Assembly (NCBI GenBank): GCA_947652605.1
Contig: OX393578.1
Location: 186,001 to 250,000 of the forward strand
Source: Elmis aenea
Lineage: Eukaryota; Arthropoda; Insecta; Coleoptera; Elmidae
Direction of reading: 5' to 3'
DNA length: 64,000 nt
The notes under the pieces were generated by a model. It saw only the letters and a program-made list of their open reading frames with translations. It was not told the DNA's origin and did no database searches. This document shows, one piece after another, positions 33,901-49,100 of the stretch. A program made the translations under genes and the position numbers. Position 1 is the stretch's first letter; each line of letters begins with the position of its first letter.

Positions 33901-35180
33901 ATACGATTTTTAATTTTTCGCGAAAAATGGGAAAAGTACAAAGGCTATAGTCTTTGCACTTTTTTCGACAAAAAAATCGATTTTCTTAAAACTACAGCAA
34001 ATGGCTTTAAACTTCTTATACAAGTTAGTTATGAGCGAATTAAGGATTATTAGCCCCTAAATACGATTTTTAATTTTTCGCGAAAAATGGGAAAAGTACA
34101 AAGGCTATAGTCTGCACTTTTTTCGACAAAAAAATCGATTTTCTTAAAACTACAGCAAATGGCTTCAAACTTCTTATACAAGTTAGTTATGAGCGAATTA
34201 AGGATTATTAGCCCCTAAATACGATTTTTAATTTTTCGCGAAAAGTGGGAAAAGTACAAAGGCTATAGTCTTTGCACTTTTTTCGACAAAAAAATCGATT
34301 TTCTTAAAACTACAGCAAATGGCTTCAAACTTCTTATACAAGTTAGTTATGAGCGAATTAAGGATTATTAGCCCCTAAATACGATTTTTAATTTTTCGCG
34401 AAAAATGGGAAAAGTACAAAGGCTATAGTCTTTGCACTTTTTTCGACAAAAAAATCGATTTTCTTAAAACTACAGCAAATGGCTTCAAACTTCTTATACA
34501 CGTTAGTTACGAGCAAGTTAAGGATTATTAGCCCCTAAATACGATTTTTAATTTTTCGCGAAAAATGGGAAAAGTACAAAGGCTATAGTCTGCACTTTTT
34601 TCGACAAAAAAATCGATTTTCTTAAAACTACAGCAAATGGCTTCAAACTTCTTATACACATTAGTTATGAGCGAATTAAGGATTATTAGCCCCTAAATAC
34701 GATTTTTAATTTTTCGTGAAAAATGGGAAAAGTACAAAGGCTATAGTCTTTGCACTTTTTTCGACAAAAAAATCGATTTTTTTAAAACTATAGCAAATGG
34801 CTTCAAACTTCTTAAACACGTTAGTTACGAGCAAGTTAAGGATTATTAGCCCCTAAATACGATTTTTAATTTTTCGCGAAAAATGGGAAAAGTACAAAGG
34901 CTATAGTCTTTGCACTTTTTTCGACAAAAAAATCGATTTTCTTAAAACTACAGCAAATGGCTTTAAACTTCTTATACAAGTTAGTTATGAGCGAATAAAA
35001 AATCGATTTTTTTAAAACTATAGCAAATGGCTTCAAACTTCTTAAACACGTTAGTTACGAGCAAGTTAAGGATTATTAGCCCCTAAATACGATTTTTAAT
35101 TTTTCGCGAAAAATGGGAAAAGTACAAAGGCTATAGTCTTTGCACTTTTTTCGACAAAAAAATCGATTTTCTTAAAACTA
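30951..35180. repeat. G array of copy 2 (4230 bp)
   Basis: About 26 monomers. It has one monomer fewer than copy 3 and a different order in its middle. The GTTAGCTACGAGC pair is missing, and a private variant GGGATTTGTAGCCCC lies near 32448. This fits unequal exchange or conversion within the array. Confidence 0.95.
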
Positions 35181-35244
35181 CCCTCGGACCCTCGGACCCT
35201 CGGACCCTCGGACTCTCGGACTCTCGGACTCTTGGACCCTCGGT
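35181..35244. repeat. (CCCTCGGA)8 tract, copy 3
   Basis: Same eight-unit composition at the same satellite junction. Confidence 0.95.
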
Positions 35245-38200
35245 ACAGGCACATTCTGCATTTTTAACGTTATTGCAACGGAGATTCTTGTGTCTGCACT
35301 CGACCGTCATTGCAACGGAGAATGTGTTAGTATTTTTGCCCTACCGGCGAATCGTCGTGATCGGCCCGAGGGATACGCGATCGTTGGATCCGACTGCGAA
35401 CCGCAAAAACATTTATTCGGATGATGAAGCCCGAGCGACTTCCGTACTTTTACCGTCATTGCAACGGAGATTCATGTGCTTGCACTCGACCGTCATTGCA
35501 ACGGAGAATGTGTCTAATTTTGCCCGTCATAGCAACGGAGAATGTGGCTGTACCTTTAACCGTCAATGCAACGGAGAATGGGCCTGCACGTTTACCAGTA
35601 TTGCAACGGAGATTCTTGTGTCTGCATTCGACCGTCATTGCAACGGAGAATGTGTTTGTACTTTTGCCCGTCATTGCGACCGAGAATGTGCCTGTACCTT
35701 TGACCGTCATTGCAACGGAGAATTGGTCTGCATTTTTAACGTTATTGCAACGGAGATTCTTGTGTCTGCACTCGACCGTCATTGCAACGGAGAATGTGTT
35801 AGTATTTTTGCCCGTCATTGCGACCGAGAATGTGCTTGTACCTTTGACCGTCCTGTGGTATATGAAAGTAGTGGTTGTCAAACCCGGAGGCTGAAATTGA
35901 AGCCCGAAGGCTGATTAACCCTAAGGTTGTTTTTAGAGCAGTGCACAGTGCCTAATACTCAAGACAATAATTTACCCGCAGGTATTATATATTGGCGTCA
36001 CTAAAGCGACGGAGTGTATAGGAGCTGAACTCCTGTGGTATGTAAAGGTATATCAAGCCCGAAGGCTGAAATTTATGCCCGAAGGCTGTTAACCCGGAGG
36101 TTACTTAAGGTATCGGGGTCTCGCCTCGCGACAAGACGAATCCCCGAGCTAAGGGCTGTGTCTCAACAGATGCAGCGTGGAAACTGCACTACCGAGTTCC
36201 ACACCCTGCCAGAACGTAAGTCAGTAGTATTGGCGTCACTAATTATATGACGAAGCAATTGGCTACCTTATGCTGGAGCAAGCTCCTGTGGTATATGAAA
36301 GTAGTGGTTGTCAAGCCCGGAGGCTGAAATTGAAGCCCGAAGGCTGATTAACCCTAAGGTTGTTTTTAGAGCAACGCACAGTGCCTAATACTCAGACAAT
36401 AAATTACCCGCAGGTATTATATATTGGCGTCGCTAAAGCGACGGAGTGTATAGGAGCTGAACTCCTGTGGTATGTAAAGGTATATCAAGCCCGAAGGCTG
36501 TTAACCCGGAGGTTACTTAAGGTATCGGGGTCTCGCCTCGCGACAAGACGAATCCCCGAGCTAAGGGCTGTCTCAACAGATGCAGCGTGGAAACTGCACT
36601 ACCGAGTTCCACACCCTGCCAGAACGTAAGTCAGTAGTATTGGCGTCACTAATTATATGACGAAGCAATTGGCTACCTTATGCTGGAGCAAGCTCCTGTG
36701 GTATATGAAAGTAGTGGTTGTCAAGCCCGGAGGCTGAAACTGAAGCCCGAAGGCTGATTAACCCTAAGGTTGTTTTTAGAGCAACGCACAGTGCCTAATA
36801 TTCGGATGATGTAGCCCGCATTTTGGGGGCCGTCAAGTCGAAACTTGGCGGACACCCGCGGGCACGTTGTGGTGTTAACAAAAATTGTCGAATGCTTTCG
36901 GATACGCCAAGAAGAGACTGGACTCCGCCGAACGATCGGGAATTTTCGTCGCCTCGCAATATTCGAAACACACACTTATTCCGCTGTGACGCGGGAAAAA
37001 TCCGTAATCGAAACGGAGACGGTCGCTCCAGGTACCGCGGTACTATAGACAACTTTACGGCCTAACATGCGCTCAGTCGTCCGCGGACGACGAACGAATT
37101 TTTCGCCGGGTCGCTGCGGTGAGGTGTTCATGTGTCTGCATCTACCGCCGAACCGTCGTGATCGGCCCGAGGGATACGCGATCGTTAGATCCGACTGCGA
37201 ACCGCAAAAACATTTATTCGGATGATGAAGCCCGAGCGACTTCCGTACTTTTACCGTCATTGCAACGGAGATTCATGTGCTTGCACTCGACCGTCATTGC
37301 AACGGAGAATGTGTTTGTACTTTTGCCCGTCATTGCGACCGAGAATGTGCCTGTACCTTTGACCGTCATTGCAACGGAGAATTGGTCTGCATTTTTAACG
37401 TTATTGCAACGGAGATTCTTGTGTCTGCATTCGACCGTCATTGCAACGGAGAATGTGTTAGTATTTTTGCCCGTCATTGCGACCGAGAATGTGCTTGTAC
37501 CTTTGACCGTCCTGTGGTATATGAAAGTAGTGGTTGTCAAACCCGGAGGCTGAAATTGAAGCCCGAAGGCTGATTAACCCTAAGGTTGTTTTTATAGCAG
37601 TGCACAGTGCCTAATACTCAAGACAATAATTTACCCGCAGGTATTATATATTGGCGTCGCTAAAGCGACGGAGTGTATAGGAGCTGAACTCCTGTGGTAT
37701 GTAAAGGTATATCAAGCCCGAAGGCTGTTAACCCGGAGGTTACTTAAGGTATCGGGGTCTCGCCTCGCGACAAGACGAATCCCCGAGCTAAGGGCTGTCT
37801 CAACAGATGCAGCGTGGAAACTGCACTACCGAGTTCCACACCCTGCCAGAACGTAAGTCAGTAGTATTGGCGTCACTAATTATATGACGAAGCAATTGGC
37901 TACCTTATGCTGGAGTAAGCTCCTGTGGTATATGAAAGTAGTGGTTGTCAAGCCCGGAGGCTGAAATTGAAGCCCGAAGGCTGATTAACCCTAAGGTTGT
38001 TTTTAGAGCAACGCACAGTGCCTAATATTCGGATGATGTAGCCCGCATTTTGGGGGCCGTCAAGTCGAAACTTGGCGGACACCCGCGGGCACGTTGTGGT
38101 GTTAACAAAAATTGTCGAATGCTTTCGGATACGCCAAGAAGAGACTGGACTCCGCCGAACGATCGGGAATTTTCGTCGCCTCGCAATATTCGAAACACGC

Positions 38201-40263
38201 ACTTATTCCGCTGTGACGCGGGAAAAATCCGTAATCGAAACGGAGACGGTCGCTCCAGGTACCGCGGTACTATAGACAACTTTACGGCCTAACATGCGCT
38301 CAGTCGTCCGCGGACGACGAACGAATTTTTCGCCGGGTCGCCGCGGTGAGGTGTTCATGTGTCTGCATCTACCGCCGAACCGTCGTGATCGGCCCGAGGG
38401 ATACGCGATCGTTAGATCCGACTGCGAACCGCAAAAACATTTATTCGGATGATGAAGCCCGAGCGACTTCCGTACTTTTACCGTCATTGCAACGGAGATT
38501 CATGTGCTTGCACTCGACCGTCATTGCAACGGAGAATGTGTCTACTTTTGCCCGTCATAGCAACGGAGAATGTGGCTGTACCTTTAACCGTCAATGCAAC
38601 GGAGAATGGGCCTGCACGTTTACCAGTATTGCAACGGAGATTCTTGTGTCCGCATTCGACCGTCATTGCAACGGAGAATGTGTTTGTGCTTTTGCCCGTC
38701 ATTGCGACCGAGAATGTGCCTGTACCTTTGACCGTCATTGCAACGGAGAATTGGTCTGCATATTTAACGTTATTGCAACGGAGATTCTTGTGTCTGCACT
38801 CGACCGTCATTGCAACGGAGAATGTGTTAGTATTTTTGCCCGTCATTGCGACCGAGAATGTGCTTGTACCTTTGACCGTCCTGTGGTATATGAAAGTAGT
38901 GGTTGTCAAACCCGGAGGCTGATTAACCCTAAGGTTGTTTTTAGAGCAGTGCACAGTGCCTAATACTCAGACAATAATTTACCCGCAGGTATTATATATT
39001 GGCGTCACTAAAGCGACGGAGTGTATAGGAGCTGAACTCCTGTGGTATGTAAAGGTATATCAAGCCCGAAGGCTGAAATTTATGCCCGAAGGCTGTTAAC
39101 CCGGAGGTTACTTAAGGTATCGGGGTCTCGCCTCGCGACAAGACGAATCCCCGAGCTAAGGGCTGTGTCTCAACAGATGCAGCGTGGAAACTGCACTACC
39201 GAGTTCCACACCCTGCCAGAACGTAAGTCAGTAGTATTGGCGTCACTAATTATATGACGAAGCAATTGGCTACCTTATGCTGGAGCAAGCTCCTGTGGTA
39301 TATGAAAGTAGTGGTTGTCAAACCCGGAGGCTGAAATTGAAGCCCGAAGGCTGATTAACCCTAAGGTTGTTTTTAGAGCAACGCACAGTGCCTAATACTC
39401 AGACAATAAATTACCCGCAGGTATTATATATTGGCGTCGCTAAAGCGACGGAGTGTATAGGAGCTGAACTCCTGTGGTATGTAAAGGTATATCAAGCCCG
39501 AAGGCTGTTAACCCGGAGGTTACTTAAGGTATCGGGGTCTCGCCTCGCGACAAGACGAATCCCCGAGCTAAGGGCTGTCTCAACAGATGCAGCGTGGAAA
39601 CTGCACTACCGAGTTCCACACCCTGCCAGAACGTAAGTCAGTAGTATTGGCGTCACTAATTATATGACGAAGCAATTGGCTACCTTATATGCTGGAGCAA
39701 GCTCCTGTGGTATATGAAAGTAGTGGTTGTCAAGCCCGGAGGCTGAAACTGAAGCCCGAAGGCTGATTAACCCTAAGGTTGTTTTTAGAGCAACGCACAG
39801 TGCCTAATATTCGGATGATGTAGCCCGCATTTTGGGGGCCGTCAAGTCGAAACTTGGCGGACACCCGCGGGCACGTTGTGGTGTTAACAAAAATTGTCGT
39901 ATGCTTTCGGATACGCCAAGGAGAGACTGGACTCCGCCGAACGATCGGGAATTTTCGTCGCCTCGCAATATTCGAAACACGCACTTATTCCGCTGTGACG
40001 CGGGAAAAATCCGTAATCGAAACGGAGACGGTCGCTCCAGGTACCGCGGTACTATAGACAACTTTACGGCCTAACATGCGCTCAGTCGTCCGCGGACGAC
40101 GAACGAATTTTTCGCCGGGTCGCCGCGGTGAGGTGTTCATGTGTCTGCATCTACCGCCGAACCGTCGTGATCGGCCCGAGGGATACGCGATCGTTGGATC
40201 CGACTGCGAACCGCAAAAACATTTTTTCGGATGATGAAGCCCGAGCGACTTCCGTACTTTTAC
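35245..40263. repeat. Complex block of copy 3
   Basis: Left fragment 35245-35453; 36-bp arrays 35454-35848, 37255-37507 and 38482-38876; C blocks 35849-36800, 37508-38027 and 38877-39809; D blocks 36801-37254, 38028-38481 and 39810-40263. Confidence 0.92.
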
Positions 40264-42687
40264 CGTCATTGCAACGGAGATTCATGTGCTTGCACTCGAC
40301 CGTCATTGCAACGGAGAATGTGTTAGTGGTATTCATGTGTCCGCACCTACCGGCAATCCGTCGTGATCGGCCCGAGGGATACGCGATCGTTGGATCCGAC
40401 TGCAAACCGCAAAAACATTTATTCGGATGATGACGCCCGAGCGACCTCGGTATTTTAAAGGAACTTTTTCGGACGGCCGTGGATGATTACCAAAGAGTTC
40501 TCAAATTTTGCTTCTTAGACGTAGTCGGATGCGCTATTCTTTTAGCTACATGTCGAACACCGGATAAAAATTTTCTCACCGCAATTAACGGAGTTATGAA
40601 TATTTTTGTAGACCGAGATGTTTTTATCGCCGGGTCGCCGAGACGTTGTGGTATTCATGTGTCCGCACCTACCGGCGATTCGTCGTGATCGGCCCGAGGG
40701 ATACGCGATCGTTGGATCCGACTGCGAACCGCAAAAACATTTATTCGGATGATGAAGCCCGAGCGACTTCCGTACTTTTACCGTCATTGCAACGGAGATT
40801 CATGTGCTTGCACTCGACCGTCATTGCAACGGAGAATGTGTTAGTGGTATTCATGTGTCCGCACCTACCGGCAATCCGCCGTGATCGGCCCGAGGGATAC
40901 GCGATCGTTGGATCCGACTGCAAACCGCAAAAACATTTATTCGGATGATGACGCCCGAGCGACCTCGGTATTTTAAAGGAACTTTTTCGGACGGCCGTGG
41001 ATGATTACCAAAGAGTTCTCAAATTTTGCTTCTTAGACGTAGTCGGATGCGCTATTCTTTTAGCTACATGTCGAACACCGGATAAAAATTTTCTCACCGC
41101 AATTAACGGAGTTATGAATATTTTTGTAGACCGAGATGTTTTTATCGCCGGGTCGCCGAGACGTTGTGGTATTCATGTGTCCGCACCTACCGGCGATTCG
41201 TCGTGATCGGCCCGAGGGATACGCGATCGTTGGATCCGACTGCGAACCGCAAAAACATTTATTCGGATGATGAAGCCCGAGCGACTTCCGTACTTTTACC
41301 GTCATTGCAACGGAGATTCATGTGCTTGCACTCGACCGTCATTGCAACGGAGAATGTGTTAGTGGTATTCATGTGTCCGCACCTACCGGCAATCCGTCGT
41401 GATCGGCCCGAGGGATACGCGATCGTTGGATCCGACTGCAAACCGCAAAAACATTTATTCGGATGATGACGCCCGAGCGACCTCGGTATTTTAAAGGAAC
41501 TTTTTCGGACGGCCGTGGATGATTACCAAAGAGTTCTCAAATTTTGCTTCTTAGACGTAGTCGGATGCGCTATTCTTTTAGCTACATGTCGAACACCGGA
41601 TAAAAATTATCTCACCGCAATTAACGGAGTTATGAATATTTTTGTAGACCGAGATGTTTTTATCGCCGGGTCGCCGAGACGTTGTGGTATTCATGTGTCC
41701 GCACCTACCGGCGATTCGTCGTGATCGGCCCGAGGGATACGCGATCGTTGGATCCGACTGCGAACCGCAAAAACATTTATTCGGATGATGACGCCCGAGC
41801 GACCTCGGTATTTTAAAGGAACTTTTTCGGACGGCCGTGGATGATTACCAAAGAGTTCTCAAATTTTGCTTCTTAGACGTAGTCGGATGAGCTATTCTTT
41901 TAGCTACATGTCGAACACCAGATAAAAATTTTCTCACCGCAATTAACGGAGTTATGAATATCTTTGTAGACCGAGATGTTTTTATCGCCGGGTCGCCGAG
42001 ACGTTGTGGTATTCATGTGTCCGCACCTACCGGCGATTCGTCGTGATCGGCCCGAGGGATACGCGATCGTTGGATCCGACTGCGAACCGCAAAAACATTT
42101 ATTCGGATGATGACGCCCGAGCGACCTCGGTATTTTAAAGGAACTTTTTCGGACGGCCGTGGATGATTACCAAAAAGTTCTCAAATTTTGCTTCTTAGAC
42201 GTAGTCGGATGCGCTATTCTTTTAGCTACATGTCGAACACCGGATAAAAATTTTCTCACCGCAATTAACGGAGTTATGAATATTTTTGTAGACCGAGATG
42301 TTTTTATCGCCGGGTCGCCGAGACGTTGTGGTATTCATGTGTCCGCACCTACCGGCGATTCGTCGTGATCGGCCCGAGGGATACGCGATCGTTGGATCCG
42401 ACTGCGAACCGCAAAAACATTTATTCGGATGATGAAGCCCGAGCGACTTCCGTACTTTTACCGTCATTGCAACGGAGATTCATGTGCTTGCACTCGACCG
42501 TCATTGCAACGGAGAATGTGTTAGTGGTATTCATGTGTCCGCACCTACCGGCAATTCGTCGTGATCGGCCCAAGGGATACGCGATCGTTGGATCCGACTG
42601 CAAACCGCAAAAACATTTATTCGGATGATGACGCCCGAGCGACCTCGGTATTTTAAAGGAACTTTTTCGGACGGCCGTGGTTGATTA
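40264..42687. repeat. E block of copy 3
   Basis: Anchors at 40479, 40997, 41515, 41837 and 42159. Unit order and the stop-bearing fourth unit are as in copy 1. Confidence 0.92.
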
Positions 42688-45600
42688 CCTTCATCTCCTT
42701 CATCTCCTCCTTCATCTCCTCCATCATCTCCTCCTTCATCTCCTCCTTCATCTCCTCCTTCATCTCCTCCTTCATCTGCTCCTTCATCTGCTCCTTCATC
42801 TGCTCCTTCATCTGCTCCTTCATATCCTCCTTCATCTACTTCATCTCCTCCTTCATCTCCTCCTTCATCTCCTCCTTCATCTCCTCCTTCATCTCCTCCT
42901 TCATCTCCTCCTTCATCTCCTTCTTCATCTCCTCCTTCATCTCCTCCTTCATCTCCTGCTTCATCTCCTCCTTCATCTCCTCCTTCATCTCCTCCTTCGT
43001 CTCCTCTTTCATCTCCTCCTTCATCTCCTCCTTCATCTCCTCCTTCACCTCCTCCTTCATCTCCTACTTCATCTCCTCCTTCATCTCCTCCTTCATCTCC
43101 TCCTTCATCTCCTACTTCATTTCCTCCTTCATCTCCTCCTTCATCTCCTCCTTCATCTCCTCCTTCATCTCCTCCTTCATCTCCTCCTTCATCTCCTCCT
43201 TCATCTCCTCCTTCATCTCCTCCTTCATCTCCATCTCCTCCTTCATCTCCTCCTTCATCTCTTTTTTCATCTCCTCCTTCATCTACTCCTTCATCTCCTC
43301 CTTCATCTCCTCCTTCATCTCCTCCTTCATCTCCTCCTTCATCTCCTCCTTCATCTCCTTCTTCATCTCCTCCTTCATCTCCTCCTTCATCTCCTGCTTC
43401 ATCTCCTCCTTCATCTCCTCCTTCATCTCCTCCTTCACCTCCTCCTTCATCTCCTACTTCATCTCCTCCTTCATCTCCTCCTTCATCTCCTACTTCATCT
43501 CCTCCTTCATCTCCTCCTTCATCTCCTCCTTCATCTCCTCCTTCATCTCCTCCTTGATCTCCTCCTTGATCTCCTCCTTCATCTCCTCCTTCATCTCCTC
43601 CTTCATCTCCTCCTTCATCTCCTCCTTCATCTCCTCCTTCATCTCCTCCTTCATCTCCTCCTTCATCTCCTCCTTCATCTCCTCCTTCATCTCCTTCTTC
43701 ATCTCCTCCTTCTTCTCCTCCTTCATCTCCTCCTTCATCTCCTCCTTCATCTCCTCCTTCATCTCCTCCTTCATCTCCTCCTTAATCTCCTCCTTCATCT
43801 CCTCCTTTATCTCCTCGTTCATCTCCTCCTTCATCTCCTCCTTCATCTCTTCCTTCATCTCCTCCTTCATCTCCTCCTTCATCTCCTGCTTCTTCTCCTG
43901 CTTTATCTCCTGCTTCATCTCCTGCTTTATCTCCTGCTTCATCTCCTCCTTCATCTCCTCCTTCATCTCCTCCTTCATCTCCTCCTTCATCTCCTCCTTC
44001 ATCTCCTCCTTTATCTCTTCCTTCATCTCCTCTTTCATCTCCTCCTTCATCTCCTCCTTCATCTCCTCCTTCATCTCCTCCTTTATCTCTTCCTTCATCT
44101 CCTCCTTCATCTCCTCCTTCATCTCCTCCTCCATCTCCTCCTTCATCTCCTCCTTCATCTCCTACATCTCCTCCTTCTTCTCCTCCTTCATCTCCTCCTT
44201 TATCTCCTCCTTCATCTCCTCCATCTCCTCTATCTCCTCCTTGATCTCCTCCTTCATCTCCTTCTTCATCTCTTCCTTCATCTCCTCCTTGATCATCTCC
44301 TTCATCTCCTCCTTGATCATCTCCTTCATCTCCTCCTTCATCTCCTCCTTCATCTCCTCCTTCATCTCCTCCTTCATCTCCTTCTTCATCTTCTCCTTCA
44401 TCTCCTCCTTTATCTCTTCGTTCATCTCCTCCTTCATCTCCTGCTTCTTCTCCTGCTTTATCTCCTGCTTCATCTCCTCCTTCATCTCCTTCTTCATCTT
44501 CTCCTTCATCTCCTCCTTTATCTCTTCGTTCATCTCCTCCTTCATCTCCTGCTTCTTCTCCTGCTTTATCTCCTCCTTCATCTCCTCCTTCATCTCCTCC
44601 TTCATCTCTTCCTTCATCTCCTCCTTCATCTCCTCCTTCATCTCCTGCTTCTTCTCCTGCTTTATCTCCTGCTTCATCTCCTGCTTTATCTCCTGCTTCA
44701 TCTCCTCCTTCATCTCCTCCATCTCCTCCTTGATCTGTTCCTTCATCTCCTCCTTCATCTCTTCCTTCATCTCCTCCTTGATCATCTCCTTCATCTCCTC
44801 CTTCATCTCCTCCTTCATCTCCTCCTTCATCTCCTCCTTCATCTCTTCCTTCATCTCCTCCTTCATCTCCTCCTTCATCTCCTGCTTCTTCTCCTGCTAT
44901 ATCTCCTGCTTCATCTCCTGCTTTATCTCCTGCTTCATCTCCTCCTTCATCTCCTCCTTCATCTCCTCCTTCATCTCCTCCTTCATCTCCTCCTTCATCT
45001 CCTCCTTCATCTCCTCCTTTATCTCTTCCTTCATCTCCTCCTTCATCTCCTCCTTCATCTCCTCCTTCATCTCCTCCTTCATCTCCTTCATCTCCTCCTT
45101 CATCTCCTCCTTGATCTCCTCCTTGATCTCCTCCTTCATCTCCTCCTTCATCTCCTCCTTCATCTCCTCCTTCATCTCCTCCTTCATCTCCTTCATCTCC
45201 TTCATCTCCTCCTTCATCTCCTCCTTCATCTCCTCCTTCATCCCCTCCTTCATCTCCTTCATCTCTTCCTTCTTCTCCTCCTACATCTCCTCCTTTATCT
45301 CCTCCTTCATCTCCTCCATCTCCTCCATCTCCTCCTTGATCTCCTCCTTCATCTCCTCCTTCATCTCTTCCTTCATCTCCTCCTTGATCATCTCCTTCAT
45401 CTCCTCCTTCATCTCCTCCTTTATCTCCTCCTTCATCTCCTCCTTCATTTCCTCCTTCATCTCCTGCTTCTTCTCCTGCTTTATCTCCTGCTTCATCTCC
45501 TGCTTTATCTCCTGCTTCATCTCCTCCTTCATCTCCTCATTTATCTCTTCGTTCATCTCCTCCTTCATCTCCTGCTTCTTCTCCTGCTTTATCTCCTGCT

Positions 45601-46165
45601 TCATCTCCTGCTTTATCTCCTGCTTCATCTCCTCCTTCATCTCCTCCTTCATCTCCTCCTTTATCTCCTCCTTCATCTCCTCCTTCATCTCCTCCTTCAT
45701 CTCCTCCTTCATCTCCTCCTTCATCTCCTCCTTCATCTCCTCCTTCATCTCCTCCTTCATCTCCTCCTTTATCTCCTCCTTCATCTCCTCCTTTATCTTT
45801 TCGTTCATCTCCTCCTTCATCTCCTGCTTCTTCTCCTGCTTTATCTCCTGCTTCATCTCCTGCTTTATCTCCTGCTTCATCTCCTCCTTCATCTCCTTCT
45901 TCATCTCCTCTTTCATCTCCTCCTTCATCTCCTCCTTCATCTCCTCCTTCATCTCCTCCTTCATCTCCTCCTTTATCTCCTTCTTCATCTCCTCCTTCAT
46001 CTCCTCCTTCATCTCCTCCTTCATGTCCTCCTTCATCTCCTCCTTCATCTTCTCCTTCATCTCCTCCTTCATCTCCTCCTTCATCTCCTTCATCTCCTCC
46101 TTCGTCTTTTCCTTCTTCTTCTCCTTCATCTCCTCCTTCATCTCGACCTTCTCCTTCATCTCCTT
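42688..46165. repeat. F array of copy 3 (3478 bp)
   Basis: Same length as copy 1, with the same stop positions and the same variant clusters. Confidence 0.96.
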
Positions 46166-49100
46166 CTACTGCAAATGGCTTCAAACTTCGTATACACATT
46201 ATTTATGAGCGATTTAAGGATTATTAGGCAATAAATACGATTTTTAATTTTTCGTGAAAAATGGGAAAAGTGCAAGGGCTATATAGTCTTTGCACTTTTA
46301 TCGACAAAAAAATCGATTTTCTTAAAACTACAGCAAATGGCTTTAAACTTCTTATACACGTTAGTTATGAGCGAATTAAGGATTATTAGCCCCTAAATAC
46401 GATTTTTAATTTTTCGCGAAAAATGGGAAAAGTACAAGGGCTATAGTCTTTGCACTTTTTTCGACAAAAAAATCGATTTTTTTAAAACTATAGCAAATGG
46501 CTTCAAACTTCTTAAACACGTTAGTTACGAGCAAGTTAAGGATTATTAGCCCCTAAATACGATTTTTAATTTTTCGCGAAAAATGGGAAAAGTACAAAGG
46601 CTATAGTCTTTGCACTTTTTTCGACAAAAAAATCGATTTTCTTAAAACAACAGCAAATGGCTTCAAACTTCTTATACACGTTAGTTACGAGCGAATTAAG
46701 GATTATTAGCCCCAAAATACGATTTTTAATTTTTCGTGAAAAATGGGAAAAGTACAAAGGCTATAGTCTTTGCACTTTTTTCGACAAAAAAATCGATTTT
46801 CTTAAAACTATAGCAAATGGCTTCAAACTTCTTAAACACGTTAGTTACGAGCTAGTTAAGGATTATTAGCCCCTAAATACGATTTTTAATTTTTCGCGAA
46901 AAATGGGAAAAGTACAAAGGCTATTATAGTCTTTGCACTTTTTTCGACAAAAAAATCGATTTTCTTAAAACTACAGCAAATGGCTTCAAACTTCTTATAC
47001 ACGTTAGTTACGAGCAAGTTAAGGATTATTAGCCCCTAAATACGATTTTTAATTTTTCGCGAAAAATGGGAAAAGTACAAAGGCTATAGTCTGCACTTTT
47101 TTCGACAAAAAAATCGATTTTCTTAAAACTACAGCAAATGGCTTCAAACTTCTTATACACGTTAGTTACGAGCAAGTTAAGGATTATTAGCCCCTAAATA
47201 CGATTTTTAATTTTTCGCGAAAAATGGGAAAAGTACAAAGGCTATAGTCTTTGCACTTTTTTCGACAAAAAAATCGATTTTCTTAAAACAACAGCAAATG
47301 GCTTCAAACTTCTTATACACGTTAGTTACGAGCGAATTAGGGATTATTAGCCCCAAAATACGATTTTTAATTTTTCGTGAAAAATGGGAAAAGTACAAAG
47401 GCTATAGTCTTTGCACTTTTTTCGACAAAAAAATCGATTTTCTTAAAACTATAGCAAATGGCTTCAAACTTCTTAAACACGTTAGTTACGAGCAAGTTAA
47501 GGATTATTAGCCCCTAAATACGATTTTTAATTTTTCGCGAAAAATGGGAAAAGTACAAAGGCTATAGTCTTTGCACTTTTTTCGACAAAAAAATCGATTT
47601 TCTTAAAACTACAGCAAATGGCTTCAAACTTCTTATACACGTTAGCTACGAGCAAGTTAAGGATTATTAGCCCCTAAATACGATTTTTAATTTTTCGCGA
47701 AAAATGGGAAAAGTACAAAGGCTATAGTCTTTGCACTTTTTTCGACAAAAAAATCGATTTTCTTAAAACTACAGCAAATGGCTTCAAACTTCTTATACAC
47801 GTTAGCTACGAGCAAGTTAAGGATTATTAGCCCCTAAATACGATTTTTAATTTTTCGCGAAAAATGGGAAAAGTACAAAGGCTATAGTCTGCACTTTTTT
47901 CGACAAAAAAATCAATTTTCTTAAAACTACAGCAAATGGCTTCAAACTTCTTATACACATTAGTTATGAGTGAATTAAGGATTATTAGCCCCTAAATACG
48001 ATTTTTAATTTTTCGCGAAAAATGGGAAAAGTACAAAGGCTAATATAGTCTTTGCACTTTTTTCGACAAAAAAATCGATTTTCTTAAAACTACAGCAAAT
48101 GGCTTCAAACTTCTTATACACGTTAGTTACGAGCAAGTTAAGGATTATTAGCCCCTAAATACGATTTTTAATTTTTCGCGAAAAATGGGAAAAGTACAAA
48201 GGCTATAGTCTTTGCACTTTTTTCGACAAAAAAATCGATTTTCTTAAAACAACAGCAAATGGCTTCAAACTTCTTATACACGTTAGTTACGAGCGAATTA
48301 GGGATTATTAGCCCCTAAATACGATTTTTAATTTTTCGCGAAAAATGGGAAAAGTACAAAGGCTATAGTCTTTGCACTTTTTTCGACAAAAAAATCGATT
48401 TTCTTAAAACAACAGCAAATGGCTTCAAACTTCTTATACACGTTAGTTACGAGCAAGTTAAGGATTATTAGCCCCTAAATACGATTTTTAATTTTTCGCG
48501 AAAAATGGGAAAAGTACAAAGGCTATAGTCTGCACTTTTTTCGACAAAAAAATCGATTTTCTTAAAACTACAGCAAATGGCTTCAAACTTCTTATACACG
48601 TTAGTAACGAGCGAATTAAGGATTATTAGCCCCTAAATACGATTTTTAATTTTTCGTGAAAAATGGGAAAAGTACAAAGGCTTATAGTCTTTGCACTTTT
48701 TTCGACAAAAAAATCGATTTTCTTAAAACTATAGCAAATGGCTTCAAACTTCTTAAACACGTTAGTTACGAGCAAGTTAAGGATTATTAGCCCCTAAATA
48801 CGATTTTTAATTTTTCGCGAAAAATGGGAAAAGTACAAAGGCTATAGTCTGCACTTTTTTCGACAAAAAAATCGATTTTCTTAAAACTACAGCAAATGGC
48901 TTCAAACTTCTTATACACATTAGTTATGAGCGAATTAAGGATTATTAGCCCCTAAATACGATTTTTAATTTTTCGTGAAAAATGGGAAAAGTACAAAGGC
49001 TATAGTCTTTGCCCTTTTTTCGACAAAAAAATCGATTTTTTTAAAACTATAGCAAATAGCTTCAAACTTCTTAAACACGTTAGTTACGAGCAAGTTAAGG

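Larger units (their letters stand above)
19537..35180. repeat. Higher-order repeat, copy 2 (15644 bp)
   Basis: Landmarks lie 19046 bp after copy 1 up to the F array. The F array is 429 bp longer than in copies 1 and 3, and the G array is 158 bp shorter than in copy 3. These account for the whole 271-bp difference from copy 3. Confidence 0.97.
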